A stretch of DNA of 49,874 nucleotides from DASUFE01 sp036274675 (GCA_036274675.1 DASUFE010000101.1:1-49874), one strand, 5' to 3'. Positions 18,872 to 28,268 are shown, numbered from the stretch's first letter. Notes: generated by a model not told the origin, from the letters alone. Program-made: numbers and translations.

Positions 18872-19534
18872 TTATGCGGGAGCTTTGGGCCGGGCCAGCG
18901 CCTTGCTGACCTTGTCGAAGATATCGTTAATGCTGCCGGTGCCGGGGACTGTTTTGAGCAGACCCTGTCTGGTGTAGAACTCGATCAGGGGCGAGGTCTG
19001 TTCCGCGTATACCTTGAGCCGGTTGCGCACGGTCTCTTCGGTATCGTCCACCCGCTGCTGCAGGTCCTTGGCGCCGCATTTGTCGCAGATACCCTGCTGC
19101 ATCGGGGGCGAGAAGTAGACGTTATAGATGGCGCCGCACTGGCCGCAGGTGCGCCGTCCCGTAATGCGTTTGACGATTTCCTCGGGTTCGACGTGGATAT
19201 GGATGGCGACGTCCAGCGGCTGGCGCTGCTCCGCCAGCAGCTTGTCCAGGGCTTTGGCTTGCGCCAGATTGCGCGGGAAGCCGTCGAGGATGAAACCCTT
19301 TTTGGTCGAAGCATCGGCGAGTCGTTCGCGGATCATGCCGAGCACGATCTCATCGGGCACCAGTTGCCCGGCTTCCATCAGCGATTTGGCCTTTTTGCCG
19401 AGTTCCGTGCCCGCGGCCACCGCCGCCCGCAGCAGGTCGCCGGTCGAGATCTGGGCAATGCCGTATTTTTCCATCAGCAGCTTGGCTTGCGTGCCCTTGC
19501 CGGACCCCGGCGCTCCCAGCAGTACGATTCTCAA
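18872..19534 (-). CDS. adk: adenylate kinase
   Basis: A 220-residue enzyme interconverting AMP + ATP and 2 ADP. The P-loop GAPGSGKGTQ (residues 7-16) and DGFPRNLAQA are clear. The long LID carries four cysteines (Cys130, Cys133, Cys150, Cys153), so it should be the zinc-binding form rather than the His/Ser/Asp/Thr form of enteric bacteria. The start is TTG 19534 with a perfect AGGAGG at 19542-19547 that overlaps the hppA stop codon, which suggests translational coupling. Adk next to a pyrophosphatase makes sense, since both pull ATP-to-AMP reactions forward. Confidence 0.96.
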   Translation of the reverse strand: MRIVLLGAPGSGKGTQAKLLMEKYGIAQISTGDLLRAAVAAGTELGKKAKSLMEAGQLVPDEIVLGMIRERLADASTKKGFILDGFPRNLAQAKALDKLLAEQRQPLDVAIHIHVEPEEIVKRITGRRTCGQCGAIYNVYFSPPMQQGICDKCGAKDLQQRVDDTEETVRNRLKVYAEQTSPLIEFYTRQGLLKTVPGTGSINDIFDKVSKALARPKAPA

Positions 19535-19545
19535 GGTGCGGCCTC

Positions 19546-21639
19546 CTAAGCCAGTATCGCCAGTAACAGAATGGCGACGATATTGGTGATTTTGATCATC
19601 GGGTTGACGGCGGGGCCGGCCGTATCCTTATAAGGGTCGCCTACGGTGTCGCCGGTGACCGAGGCTTTATGGGCGCTCGAATCCTTGCCGCCGTGAGTGC
19701 CGTCCTCGATCAGCTTTTTCGCATTGTCCCAGGCGCCGCCGCCGGAGGTCATGGAAATCGCGACGAACAGGCCGGTCACGATGGTGCCGAGCAGCATCGC
19801 GCCGAGGGCGGAGAAAGCCGCCGGCCGGCCGGCGATCCAGTAGACCGCCAGATACATAAAGACCGGGGCCAGTACCGGCAGCAGCGAGGGGATGATCATT
19901 TCCTTGATCGCCGTTTTGGTCAGCATGTCGACGCAGGAACCGTACTGGGGTTTGGCGGTGCCCTTCATCAGGCCCGGTATTTCCTTGAACTGGCGACGCA
20001 CCTCATTGACTACCGCGCCGCCCGCGCGACCGACCGCCAGCATGGCAATCGAGCCGAAGAGATAAGGCAGCAGGCCGCCGATAAACAGGCCTACCACCAC
20101 GAAGGGGCTTTGCAGGCCGAAGTCGACCTGCACGTCGGGGAAATAGTGTTTGAGATCCTCGGTATAGGCGGCGAACAGCACCAGCGCGGCGAGGCCCGCC
20201 GAGCCGATGGCATAACCCTTGGTCACCGCCTTGGTGGTGTTGCCGACCGCGTCCAGGGCATCCGTCACCTTGCGCACATCCTTCGGCAGGTCGGACATCT
20301 CGGCGATGCCGCCAGCGTTGTCGGTGATCGGCCCGAAAGCATCCAGTGCGACCACCATTCCGGCCAGCGCCAGCATGGTGGTGGCGGCGGTCGAGATCCC
20401 GTACAGGCCGGCGACCAGATAGGACATGAGGATACCGGCGGAGATGACCACGACCGGCAGGGCGGTTGCTTCCATCGAGATGGCTAATCCCTGGATGATA
20501 TTGGTGGCATGCCCTGTCTTGGAGGCTTCCGCCACCAGACGCACCGGGCGGTAGTGGGTGCCGGTATAGTATTCGGTGATCCACACCAGCAGGCCCGTGA
20601 CGGCCAGGCCAGTCAGGGCGCACAGGTAAAGATCCGAGCCGGTTATGCTGCGCGACGGGGCGTTGAACACGGTATCGAAACCGACGAATGAGGCGGTGAC
20701 CCAGGCGATCAACCCCGCCGAAATCACGGCGCTGCCGATGAAACCCTTATATAAGGCGCCCATGATGCTGCCGTTTTTGCCGAGCCTTACCAGAATGGTC
20801 GAAAACACGGAAGCCAGGATGCAGACGCCGCCGATCAGCAGCGGATACAGCATCAGCGTGTCACGCGCCTCGCCGCTGAAGAAAATGGCCCCGAGCAGCA
20901 TGGTGGCCACCACGGTCACGGCATAGGTTTCAAACAGGTCGGCGGCCATGCCGGCGCAGTCGCCGACGTTATCACCCACGTTATCGGCGATGACCGCGGG
21001 ATTGCGCGGGTCGTCCTCCGGGATGCCGGCTTCGAGCTTGCCGGAGAGGTCGGCGCCGACGTCGGCGCCCTTGGTGAAAATGCCGCCGCCCAGGCGGGCG
21101 AAGATGGAAATCAGCGAAGCCCCGAAGCCCAGCCCCACCAGGGCTTCCAGGATATGCCGCAGTTCGGCCTCGTTCTGCAGGTCAAAATGACTTTTCAGCA
21201 CCAGGTAATAGCCGGCGACTCCCAGCAGCGCCAGGCCTACCACCAGCATGCCGGTGATAGCGCCGCCCTTGAAGGCAATGGAGAGGGCCTGCGCCAGACC
21301 CTGGCTGCGGGCGGCTTCCGCGGTACGCACGTTCGCCCGGACCGATACGTTCATGCCGATATAGCCCGCGGCACCCGACAGTATTGCGCCGATAAAATAA
21401 CCGATCGTCACCCAGATACCGAGCAGAGTGCCCAGAATGGCCCCGAGAATTACGCCTACTATCGCGATGGCCGAATACTGGCGGTTCAGATAAGCCCGGG
21501 CGCCCTCCTGCACGGCGGCTGCTATTTCCTGCATGCGCGGTGTGCCCGCACTGGCGGACAATACCGAGCGGGCCGCAAAGGCCCCATAAGCAAGAGCAAC
21601 CAAACCGCTGCCCAAGATAATCCAATAGGCGATAGACAT
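19546..21639 (-). CDS. hppA: membrane-bound proton-translocating pyrophosphatase
   Basis: A 697-residue, roughly 16-helix inner-membrane pump coupling pyrophosphate hydrolysis to ion transport. Seen: the PPi/Mg site GGGIFTKGADVGADLSGK, DDPRNPAVIADNVGDNVGD, and the C-terminal DNAKK with KASVTGDTVGDPYKDTAGPA. The potassium-dependence determinant reads GNTTKA (Lys, not Ala), which in this family marks the K+-independent H+-pumping class. ATG 21639 is preceded by GGAG and gives the standard N-terminus. It lies 11 bp upstream of adk. Such pumps are common in autotrophs and stress-tolerant bacteria. Confidence 0.96.
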   Translation of the reverse strand: MSIAYWIILGSGLVALAYGAFAARSVLSASAGTPRMQEIAAAVQEGARAYLNRQYSAIAIVGVILGAILGTLLGIWVTIGYFIGAILSGAAGYIGMNVSVRANVRTAEAARSQGLAQALSIAFKGGAITGMLVVGLALLGVAGYYLVLKSHFDLQNEAELRHILEALVGLGFGASLISIFARLGGGIFTKGADVGADLSGKLEAGIPEDDPRNPAVIADNVGDNVGDCAGMAADLFETYAVTVVATMLLGAIFFSGEARDTLMLYPLLIGGVCILASVFSTILVRLGKNGSIMGALYKGFIGSAVISAGLIAWVTASFVGFDTVFNAPSRSITGSDLYLCALTGLAVTGLLVWITEYYTGTHYRPVRLVAEASKTGHATNIIQGLAISMEATALPVVVISAGILMSYLVAGLYGISTAATTMLALAGMVVALDAFGPITDNAGGIAEMSDLPKDVRKVTDALDAVGNTTKAVTKGYAIGSAGLAALVLFAAYTEDLKHYFPDVQVDFGLQSPFVVVGLFIGGLLPYLFGSIAMLAVGRAGGAVVNEVRRQFKEIPGLMKGTAKPQYGSCVDMLTKTAIKEMIIPSLLPVLAPVFMYLAVYWIAGRPAAFSALGAMLLGTIVTGLFVAISMTSGGGAWDNAKKLIEDGTHGGKDSSAHKASVTGDTVGDPYKDTAGPAVNPMIKITNIVAILLLAILA

Positions 21640-21700
21640 GCCGTTAATTCTCCTTCTCGTGACGTCAAAATTCCGGGGGTGCCCTGAAAAAGGCCGGGCG

Positions 21701-21729
21701 ATTGTAGCATTGGTCCAGCACATAGAGAA
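21701..21729 (-). promoter_or_regulatory. putative extended -10 promoter of hppA-adk
   Basis: On the minus strand TTCTCT (21729-21724), a 17 bp spacer and TGCTACAAT (extended -10, TACAAT at 21706-21701) lie about 60 bp upstream of the hppA start. The -35 is weak (3 of 6) but the TGn extension compensates. Confidence 0.5.
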
Positions 21730-21925
21730 CGCGAGGGCGGGGGAAAGTTTTGGAAGTCCCCGGGCGGTGTCCGGAGCCGTGAACCGGCTCGCAAACCCGG
21801 CTGATCGCGGCCGGCTGGGCTGTCCGGCCGATCAGGGCAAGCACGGGGACGGGGTATGCTAAACTGTGCACAGTATCCGGCGGACCGTCCCGCACCTCAA
21901 ACCCACAGAGATAGTTAATACCTGT

Positions 21926-23902
21926 ATGGCCGGAGTCAGCTTAAATGACCGTCACCTGGAGTTGCAGGTTTACAAAAACCGCGTGGTGATCGCGGCGGTC
22001 TTCTGCCTGCTTGCTGTGTTGATTCTGATTATCCGGCTGCTCATTCTGCAGATCGTCAATCACGATGTTTTTTCGACTCTGTCGCAGAGCAACCGTTTGC
22101 GCCTGATGGCGATCGCTCCCAATCGCGGGCTCATCTACGATCGCAACGGGGTGGTGCTGGCGGAGAACCGCCCCAGCTACCGCCTGGAACTGGTTCCGGA
22201 GGAAGTGAAGGATATCAACGGCACTCTTGAGCGGCTGCGGCACCTGATCAAGATAGAGGATTCCGATATCGAACGTTTCCGCAAGGAACGCAAGCGCGGG
22301 CGGCCCTTCGAAGGCGTGCCGTTGCGGTTCAATCTCAGCGAAGAGGAAGTCGCGCAGTTTGCGGTCAATCGTCACCGCTTTCCGGGCGTGGACATCGTCG
22401 CCGGCCTGTCGCGCTACTACCCCTTCGGCGCGATGACCGCGCCGGTGCTGGGTTACGTCAGCCGCATCGACGAGGACGATCTCGACACGCTGGACGAAGG
22501 TAATTATCAGGCGACCACCCATATCGGCAAGGTTGGAGTCGAACAGTATTACGAAAAACTGCTGCACGGCACCGTCGGCTACAAGCAGGTTGAGGTGAAC
22601 GTCGAGGGCCGCGTGATCAATGAGATCAAGGAAAATGAAAGGCAGCCCGTACCGGGAGAAGATCTGCATCTGAGCATCGATATCCGCCTGCAGACAGTCG
22701 CCGCGGCCGCGTTGGGTGAAAATTCCGGGGCGGTGGTCGCGATCGAGCCGTCGACCGGTGCCGTGCTGGTGTTACTCAGCAAGCCTTCCTACGATCCCGC
22801 GCTGTTCGTGAACGGCATTTCGAACGAGGCTTTTGCCGCGCTCCAGGCCGATCCCGCGCGGCCGCTGTTCAACCGCGCGCTGCACGGGCAGTATCCGCCG
22901 GGTTCCACCATCAAACCGCTGTTTGGTCTCGCGGCGCTGGAACGCGGCGTGATAAACGAAAATTTCGCGATCGGCTGTTCCGGCAGCTATCAGCTGCCGC
23001 ACGACAAGCGGCGCTATCGCGACTGGAAAAAGTACGGCCATGGCCCCGCGGTCGACCTCGAACAGGCGGTCATCGAATCCTGCGACGTGTTCTTTTACGA
23101 TCTTGCATATCGCACCGGCATCGACGCGATGTCCGATTATGTGCGGCAGTTCGGCTTCGGCCAGCCTACGGGGATCGATATCCTCGGTGAGAAGATCGGT
23201 TTGTTCCCGAACTCGGAGTGGAAACAGAAACGTTTCGGCGAGAAATGGTATACCGGCGAATCGCTGAGCGTCGGCATCGGCCAGGGCTATACCGTGGCCA
23301 CGCCGCTGCAGCTGGCCTATATGACCGCGATCATGGCGTCTAACGGCCAGGCCTATCGCCCGCACGTGCTGGAAGCCACCAGCCTGCCGCCTTCGCAGAT
23401 CGAGTTGTTGCAGGCGCCCGAGAGAACCGCTGCCGCGGAACCAACCGCCGTCGCGGGTGCCGAAGCAGGACAGGCCGCGGCCCGGCCGGAGACCGCCATC
23501 GATGCGCCGCCCGGTTCGCAGCTGCACAAAATCCCGCCCGCGCTGCAGCGCAGCGTGCCGGTGGTGGCGCAGCGCCACTGGGATTACATACGCAAGGCGA
23601 TGATGGGCGTGGCGCATGATCCGAAGGGTACGGCGCGCGGAAGCTTCCAGACAGCTCCTTACCATGCCGCCGGCAAAACCGGCACCGCTCAGGTCATTTC
23701 GGTCAAGCAGAACGAGGAATATGACGAGGAAAAAATCGCCAAGCAATACCGCGACCACGCCCTGTTCATCGCCTATGCTCCCGCGGAAAAGCCCGAGATC
23801 GCGATGGCGATACTGGTGGAGAACGGCGGCCACGGCAGTTCCGCGGCGGCGCCGATCGCGAGGAAGATCATGGACCAATATCTGATTGCCAGGATACATT
23901 GA
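21926..23902 (+). CDS. mrdA: penicillin-binding protein 2 (elongasome transpeptidase)
   Basis: A 658-residue class B PBP that cross-links peptidoglycan in the lateral wall with RodA. A single N-terminal membrane anchor (VVIAAVFCLLAVLILIIRL) is followed by the PBP dimerisation/pedestal domain (IAPNRGLIYDRNGVVLAENRPS). The transpeptidase domain has PGSTIKP with catalytic Ser327 and Lys330, SCDVFF as the SxN/D motif, and KTGTAQ. I chose ATG 21926 because it gives the family start MAGVSLNDRH; a GTG at 21866 is in frame but has no ribosome-binding site. It is the first gene of a compact plus-strand operon and overlaps rodA by one base. Confidence 0.96.
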   Translation: MAGVSLNDRHLELQVYKNRVVIAAVFCLLAVLILIIRLLILQIVNHDVFSTLSQSNRLRLMAIAPNRGLIYDRNGVVLAENRPSYRLELVPEEVKDINGTLERLRHLIKIEDSDIERFRKERKRGRPFEGVPLRFNLSEEEVAQFAVNRHRFPGVDIVAGLSRYYPFGAMTAPVLGYVSRIDEDDLDTLDEGNYQATTHIGKVGVEQYYEKLLHGTVGYKQVEVNVEGRVINEIKENERQPVPGEDLHLSIDIRLQTVAAAALGENSGAVVAIEPSTGAVLVLLSKPSYDPALFVNGISNEAFAALQADPARPLFNRALHGQYPPGSTIKPLFGLAALERGVINENFAIGCSGSYQLPHDKRRYRDWKKYGHGPAVDLEQAVIESCDVFFYDLAYRTGIDAMSDYVRQFGFGQPTGIDILGEKIGLFPNSEWKQKRFGEKWYTGESLSVGIGQGYTVATPLQLAYMTAIMASNGQAYRPHVLEATSLPPSQIELLQAPERTAAAEPTAVAGAEAGQAAARPETAIDAPPGSQLHKIPPALQRSVPVVAQRHWDYIRKAMMGVAHDPKGTARGSFQTAPYHAAGKTGTAQVISVKQNEEYDEEKIAKQYRDHALFIAYAPAEKPEIAMAILVENGGHGSSAAAPIARKIMDQYLIARIH

Positions 23903-25026
23903 TGATCAGTGACCGCTACTCCGCAGCCGACGACAGCCTGGTGCGCGAGTTGTTCCGGCGCTTCCGCCTGGATCCCGCGCTGGTGCTGGCGCTCACCGTG
24001 CTGATGGGCCTCGGGCTGATCGTACTCTACAGCTCGTCCGCCCAGAGCATGCCCATGCTGAACCGTCAGATCATCCGGCTCGCGATCGGCCTGGTCATCA
24101 TGGTGTTCTTCGCGCAGATCCCGCCGCATACTCTCAAGTTCTGGTCGCCCTGGCTGTACACGGGCGGAGTATGCTGCCTGTTGCTCGTATTTTATTTCGG
24201 TCATATCGGCAAGGGCGCGCAGCGCTGGCTCGATCTCGGTTTCGCCCGCTTCCAGCCGTCGGAATTGATGAAGCTGATCGTGCCGATGACGGTCGCCTGG
24301 TATTTCACCGGCAAGTCGCTGCCGCTTAAGTTCAGGCATGTCATCGGTGCCTCGTTGCTGATCCTGATCCCCTTCGGACTGATCGCCGAACAGCCTGATC
24401 TTGGCACCGCGCTCCTGGTGGGAGCCGGCGGTTTCATGTGCCTGTTTCTCGGCGGCATGAGCTGGAAGCTGATGATCGGCGGCGTGGCGGCGGTCGGCGC
24501 GATGATGCCTGTGATGTGGAAGATGCTGCACGGTTATCAACAGCGGCGGGTGCTGACCTTCCTCGATCCCGAGAGCGATCCGCTCGGCGCCGGCTACCAC
24601 ATCATTCAGTCCAAGATCGCGATCGGTTCCGGCGGCGTTTACGGCAAGGGCTGGCTCAACGGCACCCAGTCGCACCTGGACTTTCTCCCGGAGCGCTCCA
24701 CGGACTTTATCTTTTCGGTACTGGCCGAAGAGTTCGGCTTCTTCGGTGAGTTGCTGATCCTGACGCTCTATACCTTTATATTGTTGCGCGGCATGGGTAT
24801 CGTCCTGCGCGCGCGCGACACCTATAGCCGGATCGTGGGCGGAAGCATTATCCTGACCTTCTTCGTCTATGTGGTCGTCAATATCGGCATGGTCACCGGT
24901 CTGATGCCCGTGGTTGGCGTGCCGCTGCCGCTGATCAGTTACGGCGGGACGTCGATGGTCGCGCTGATGATGGGATTCGGAATACTGATGTCGATCAATG
25001 CGGATCGGCGGTTGAGCCCGGGATGA
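23902..25026 (+). CDS. rodA: rod-shape-determining peptidoglycan glycosyltransferase RodA
   Basis: A 374-residue SEDS-family polymerase with about ten membrane helices that makes glycan strands from lipid II together with PBP2. Seen: the SEDS blocks YSSSAQSMP, GAQRWLDLG with FQPSELMKL, EQPDLGTALLV, the catalytic region Asp in LPERSTDFIFSVLAEEFGF, and the ending PLPLISYGGTSM. ATG 23902 overlaps the mrdA stop as TGATG; a TTG one codon earlier is also in frame. The overlap indicates translational coupling with its partner PBP2. Confidence 0.97.
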   Translation: MISDRYSAADDSLVRELFRRFRLDPALVLALTVLMGLGLIVLYSSSAQSMPMLNRQIIRLAIGLVIMVFFAQIPPHTLKFWSPWLYTGGVCCLLLVFYFGHIGKGAQRWLDLGFARFQPSELMKLIVPMTVAWYFTGKSLPLKFRHVIGASLLILIPFGLIAEQPDLGTALLVGAGGFMCLFLGGMSWKLMIGGVAAVGAMMPVMWKMLHGYQQRRVLTFLDPESDPLGAGYHIIQSKIAIGSGGVYGKGWLNGTQSHLDFLPERSTDFIFSVLAEEFGFFGELLILTLYTFILLRGMGIVLRARDTYSRIVGGSIILTFFVYVVVNIGMVTGLMPVVGVPLPLISYGGTSMVALMMGFGILMSINADRRLSPG

Positions 25027-26075
25027 TGACGAAGCGTATTCTGCAAGCCTTCTGTATCGCCGCCTGCCTGGCCGCGGCGGCGGCGCCTGCCGGCACGGGA
25101 TACAAAAGGTATTCCGATCGCGAGGAAGTGCGCGATTTCGTGGACGGGCTGGTCGAGAAACACCTTTTTAACCGCGCCGAACTGCTCGGGCTGTTCCGCC
25201 GCGTCGAACAGCAACCGAGCGTGCTGGAGGCGATCAGCAGGCCGGCGGAGCGCGTGCTCACCTGGAGCGAATACCGTCCCATTTTCGTCACGCCTGACCG
25301 CATCGAAGGCGGGGTGCGGTTCTGGCGGGAGAACAAGGCGCTGTTGCAGGAGGCGGAAAAGTCTTACGGGGTGCCTGCCCAGATCATCGTCGCCATCATC
25401 GGCGTGGAAACGCGCTACGGCAAGCAGACCGGCAAGTACCGTGTATTCGACACGCTCACCACCCTGGGTTTCGAGGAGAATCAACGGCAGGGCTTCTTCC
25501 GTTCGGAGCTGGAGCACTTCCTGCTGCTGGCGCGGGATCAAAGGCTGGATCCGCTGGCGGTGCGCGGTTCCTACGCCGGCGCCATGGGCATGCCGCAGTT
25601 CATTTCCAGCAGCTACCGCGAGTATGCGGTCGATTTCAACAAGGACGGGCGGGTGGACCTGTGGAGCAACCCCGATGTGATCGCGAGCGTCGCCAATTAC
25701 TTCAAGCGCTGGGGCTGGGAGCAGGGCGCTCAGGTGGTGGTCCCGGCCAAGGTCACGGGCGATGTTTCTGAAATCGCGATCGGTCGCGGGCGTAAGGGGC
25801 TCAAGCCCGAGAAGACCTACGAGGTTTTGCGGCAAGCCGGCGTGACCGCCGGGGTCAGGCTGCCGCCCGAAACCGAAGCAGTCCTCATCGAGCTTGAAAC
25901 CACCGAGGGGTTGGAATACTGGCTGGGACTGCACAATTTTTACGTTATCACCCGCTATAATGGCAGCGCCATGTACGCCCTGGCCGCTTACCAGTTGGGG
26001 CAGGAGATCGCGGTAAACTACAAGAAGCCGGTGCTCGCGGATAAATCCCCAAAACCGGTAGTCGCCGACAAATGA
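25023..26075 (+). CDS. mltB: lytic murein transglycosylase B
   Basis: A 350-residue periplasmic/outer-membrane lytic transglycosylase that cleaves the MurNAc-GlcNAc bond with 1,6-anhydro formation. An N-terminal hydrophobic segment (LQAFCIAACLAAAAA) includes IAAC, which fits a lipobox, so it may be lipidated, though the segment before the Cys is short. The catalytic region is GVETRYGKQTGKYRV (Glu ~122), with GSYAGAMGMPQFISSSYREY further on, the hallmark of the MltB family. ATG overlaps the rodA stop (ATGA). The C-terminus is a Lys/Pro/Val tail. Confidence 0.94.
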   Translation: MMTKRILQAFCIAACLAAAAAPAGTGYKRYSDREEVRDFVDGLVEKHLFNRAELLGLFRRVEQQPSVLEAISRPAERVLTWSEYRPIFVTPDRIEGGVRFWRENKALLQEAEKSYGVPAQIIVAIIGVETRYGKQTGKYRVFDTLTTLGFEENQRQGFFRSELEHFLLLARDQRLDPLAVRGSYAGAMGMPQFISSSYREYAVDFNKDGRVDLWSNPDVIASVANYFKRWGWEQGAQVVVPAKVTGDVSEIAIGRGRKGLKPEKTYEVLRQAGVTAGVRLPPETEAVLIELETTEGLEYWLGLHNFYVITRYNGSAMYALAAYQLGQEIAVNYKKPVLADKSPKPVVADK

Positions 26076-26083
26076 CCAGAACC

Positions 26084-26263
26084 CCTTTCAAAACGGCTGC
26101 GCTTGCCGATACCACCGGATATACCACGCGCTCCGCGCATGGAGTCTCGCAATGCTCGTTTATTGAGTGTATGAGCTTGTTCTTACGCGGGGCCCTGCCC
26201 GGCGCAACTGTTTTTGCCTTGGCATACCCGCGCGCTTCGCGCGCAGCGCAACGTTTTGAAAGG
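26084..26263. repeat. 180 bp palindromic element between mltB and the rlpA signal peptide
   Basis: CCTTTCAAAACG (26084-26095) is a perfect 12-bp inverted copy of CGTTTTGAAAGG (26252-26263). The match extends inward with a small slip through GCTGCGC / GCGCAGC. A smaller stem GCGCG-ctt-CGCGC lies at 26230-26242. The element starts right after the mltB stop. Its right end supplies the AAAGGAG used as ribosome-binding site for the likely rlpA start. The whole element is also an open frame continuous with rlpA. Confidence 0.75.
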
Positions 26264-26275
26264 AGTTCTGGCGGA

Positions 26276-27073
26276 GTGCCCGCTGGCATTTTTTTTCTTC
26301 TCATCGGTTTTTTGCTGGCGTCTTGCGCCACGGTCGACGGTCCGCCGGTCGGCGCGCGCGCGCCGCTGCCAGCGCCCGATCGCGCGCCGCCGGACGCAGT
26401 GCCGCGGACCGAACCGCCCGCCAACCGCGGCAATCCCGAGTCCTACGTAGTGCTGGGCAAGCGCTATTTCGTTCTGCCAAGCAACGAAGGCTATGTCGAA
26501 CGCGGCATCGCCTCGTGGTACGGAACCAAGTTCCACGGTCGTAGCACGTCGAGCGGCGAACGCTACAACATGTATGAGATGACCGCCGCTCACAAGACCT
26601 TGCGCCTCCCGGCCTATGCGCGGGTGACGAATCTGCGCAACGGCAAGCAGGTGACGGTGCGCGTAAATGATCGCGGCCCCTTTCACGACAGCCGCCTCAT
26701 TGATCTGTCCTATGCGGCGGCGCAGAAGCTGGAGATGCTCGGAGAGGGCACTGCATTAGTAGAGGTCGCCATCGTGCAGTCTGACGGCTCCGTAGCCAGC
26801 GATATGAGTCGCAGCCCCGGATGGCGCGATGAGTCGCATCTGCAGAACCGGATCTACGTGCAGGTGGGCGCTTTCACCATGCGCGACAATGCCGATAGAC
26901 TGTTCGAAAGGCTGCGCAGGGAACGTTTCGAGAACGTGCAGATTACGCAGGAAAGCGACCGTCCGCTGCTTCGTGTCCGCATTGGTCCGCTCTCCACCGT
27001 GCTCGCGACGGACCAGGTGGTGGAGCGGTTGCAGAAGATGGGCCTGGCCGAGCACCAGGTTGTGGTCGAGTGA
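26276..27073 (+). CDS. rlpA: septal-ring lytic transglycosylase / rare lipoprotein A
   Basis: A 265-residue outer-membrane lipoprotein. Signal segment IFFLLIGFLLASC has lipobox LASC. The double-psi beta-barrel (~75-165: RGIASWYGTKFHGRSTSSGE, VRVNDRGPFHDSRLIDLS) keeps the residues typical of active RlpA. The C-terminal SPOR domain (~190-265, IYVQVGAFTMRDNADRL) binds denuded glycans. I chose GTG 26276, 10 nt after AAAGGAG, but its n-region has no Lys/Arg. An ATG at 26072 that overlaps the mltB stop, or ATG 26171, would add an Arg-containing leader encoded by the palindrome. The start is therefore unsettled. Confidence 0.9.
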   Translation: MPAGIFFLLIGFLLASCATVDGPPVGARAPLPAPDRAPPDAVPRTEPPANRGNPESYVVLGKRYFVLPSNEGYVERGIASWYGTKFHGRSTSSGERYNMYEMTAAHKTLRLPAYARVTNLRNGKQVTVRVNDRGPFHDSRLIDLSYAAAQKLEMLGEGTALVEVAIVQSDGSVASDMSRSPGWRDESHLQNRIYVQVGAFTMRDNADRLFERLRRERFENVQITQESDRPLLRVRIGPLSTVLATDQVVERLQKMGLAEHQVVVE

Positions 27074-27107
27074 ACCTTTGCACCCGTAAGTACATGGTTT
27101 TCATCGA

Positions 27108-28268
27108 ATGAAAAATTTTTCTCTGGAATTCGCCTTCATCGCCGCCATACTCGTTTCCGGCGGGGCCGCGGCCGAGACCGTCATTCCCGATCCGCCGTCC
27201 GTCAGTGCGCGCGCCTATATATTGCAGGACTTCCACAGCGGCGCCGTGCTGGCGGAAGCCGGCGCCGACGAAATCCTCGAGCCAGCCAGCATCACCAAGA
27301 TCATGTCCGTCTACGTCGTGTTCGACGCCCTCGAGCATGGCCGCCTCAAACTCGACGACAAGGTCAAGATCAGCGAAAAGGCCTGGCGCAACCCCGATGT
27401 ACTCAACTGGGACCAGGGTTCGCGCATGTTCGCCGAAGTCGGCAGCCTGGTGCGGGTGGATGATCTGCTGCACGGCATGATCGTACAGTCCGGGAACGAC
27501 GCGACCGTCGCCCTGGCCGAGCGCATCGCCGGCTCGGAGGAGAAGTTCGTCGAGCTGATGAACGAATACGCGGAGCGGCTGGGTCTCGCCGGCACCAACT
27601 TCCTCAACAGCACCGGCTGGCCGGTCGAAGGCCATCACAGCACGGCGCGCGATCTCGCCACCTTGAGCCGCGCGTTGATCCGCGACTTCCCGAACTACTA
27701 CTCGTTGTTCTCGGAAAAGCATTACACCTACAACAATATCTCGCAGGCCAACCGCAACAGCCTGTTGTGGAAGGATCCGACCGTCGACGGCATCAAGACC
27801 GGCCACACCGAAACCGCGGGCTATTGCGTCACGGCCTCGGCGCAGCGCGGCAGTATGCGGCTGATCGTCGTGGTCATGGGCGCGGAGGACATGCAATCGC
27901 GCACGCGCAGCAGCCTGGAATTGCTGGATTACGGCTTTAATTTTTATGAAACACACAAGCTGTTCTCGGCCGGCAAGGTACTGCGCGAATCGCGCATCTG
28001 GAAGGGCGACGACAGTCAGGTGGAGCTGGGGCCGGCTCAGGATTTTTACGTTACCATACCCCGCGGCGAGTATACGAACCTCGAGCCTTCGATGACCGTG
28101 AAGAAATCGATTTTCGCTCCCGTAAAAAAAGATCAGGAGCTCGGACAGATCAGAGTCGAATTGAACGGTGAAATGATCCAGGAGCAGCCGCTGGTGGCGC
28201 TGCACGACGTCGGCCGCGGCAACCTGGTGCGACGCATGCTCGACCATGTTTTATACCTGGTGAAGTGA
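27108..28268 (+). CDS. dacA: D-alanyl-D-alanine carboxypeptidase (PBP5/6 family)
   Basis: A 386-residue periplasmic serine peptidase that trims the terminal D-Ala from pentapeptide stems. A signal peptide covers residues 1-22. The active-site motifs are SITK (Ser61, Lys64), SGN (128-130) and KTGHTETAGYC (230-). A C-terminal beta-rich PBP5_C domain (~285-365) precedes a short amphipathic end (VRRMLDHVLYLVK) that should tether it to the inner membrane. It lies 34 bp after rlpA on the same strand. Confidence 0.96.
   Translation: MKNFSLEFAFIAAILVSGGAAAETVIPDPPSVSARAYILQDFHSGAVLAEAGADEILEPASITKIMSVYVVFDALEHGRLKLDDKVKISEKAWRNPDVLNWDQGSRMFAEVGSLVRVDDLLHGMIVQSGNDATVALAERIAGSEEKFVELMNEYAERLGLAGTNFLNSTGWPVEGHHSTARDLATLSRALIRDFPNYYSLFSEKHYTYNNISQANRNSLLWKDPTVDGIKTGHTETAGYCVTASAQRGSMRLIVVVMGAEDMQSRTRSSLELLDYGFNFYETHKLFSAGKVLRESRIWKGDDSQVELGPAQDFYVTIPRGEYTNLEPSMTVKKSIFAPVKKDQELGQIRVELNGEMIQEQPLVALHDVGRGNLVRRMLDHVLYLVK

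Noticed and set aside
21866..21925. Upstream GTG start for mrdA
   Set aside because: It has no Shine-Dalgarno sequence and adds 20 residues absent from the usual PBP2 N-terminus. A TGCTAAACT extended -10-like word at 21858-21866 overlaps it, which makes it more likely promoter than coding DNA.
26943..28247. A 434-codon minus-strand open frame
   Set aside because: It is antisense to dacA and the end of rlpA, both confirmed by catalytic motifs.
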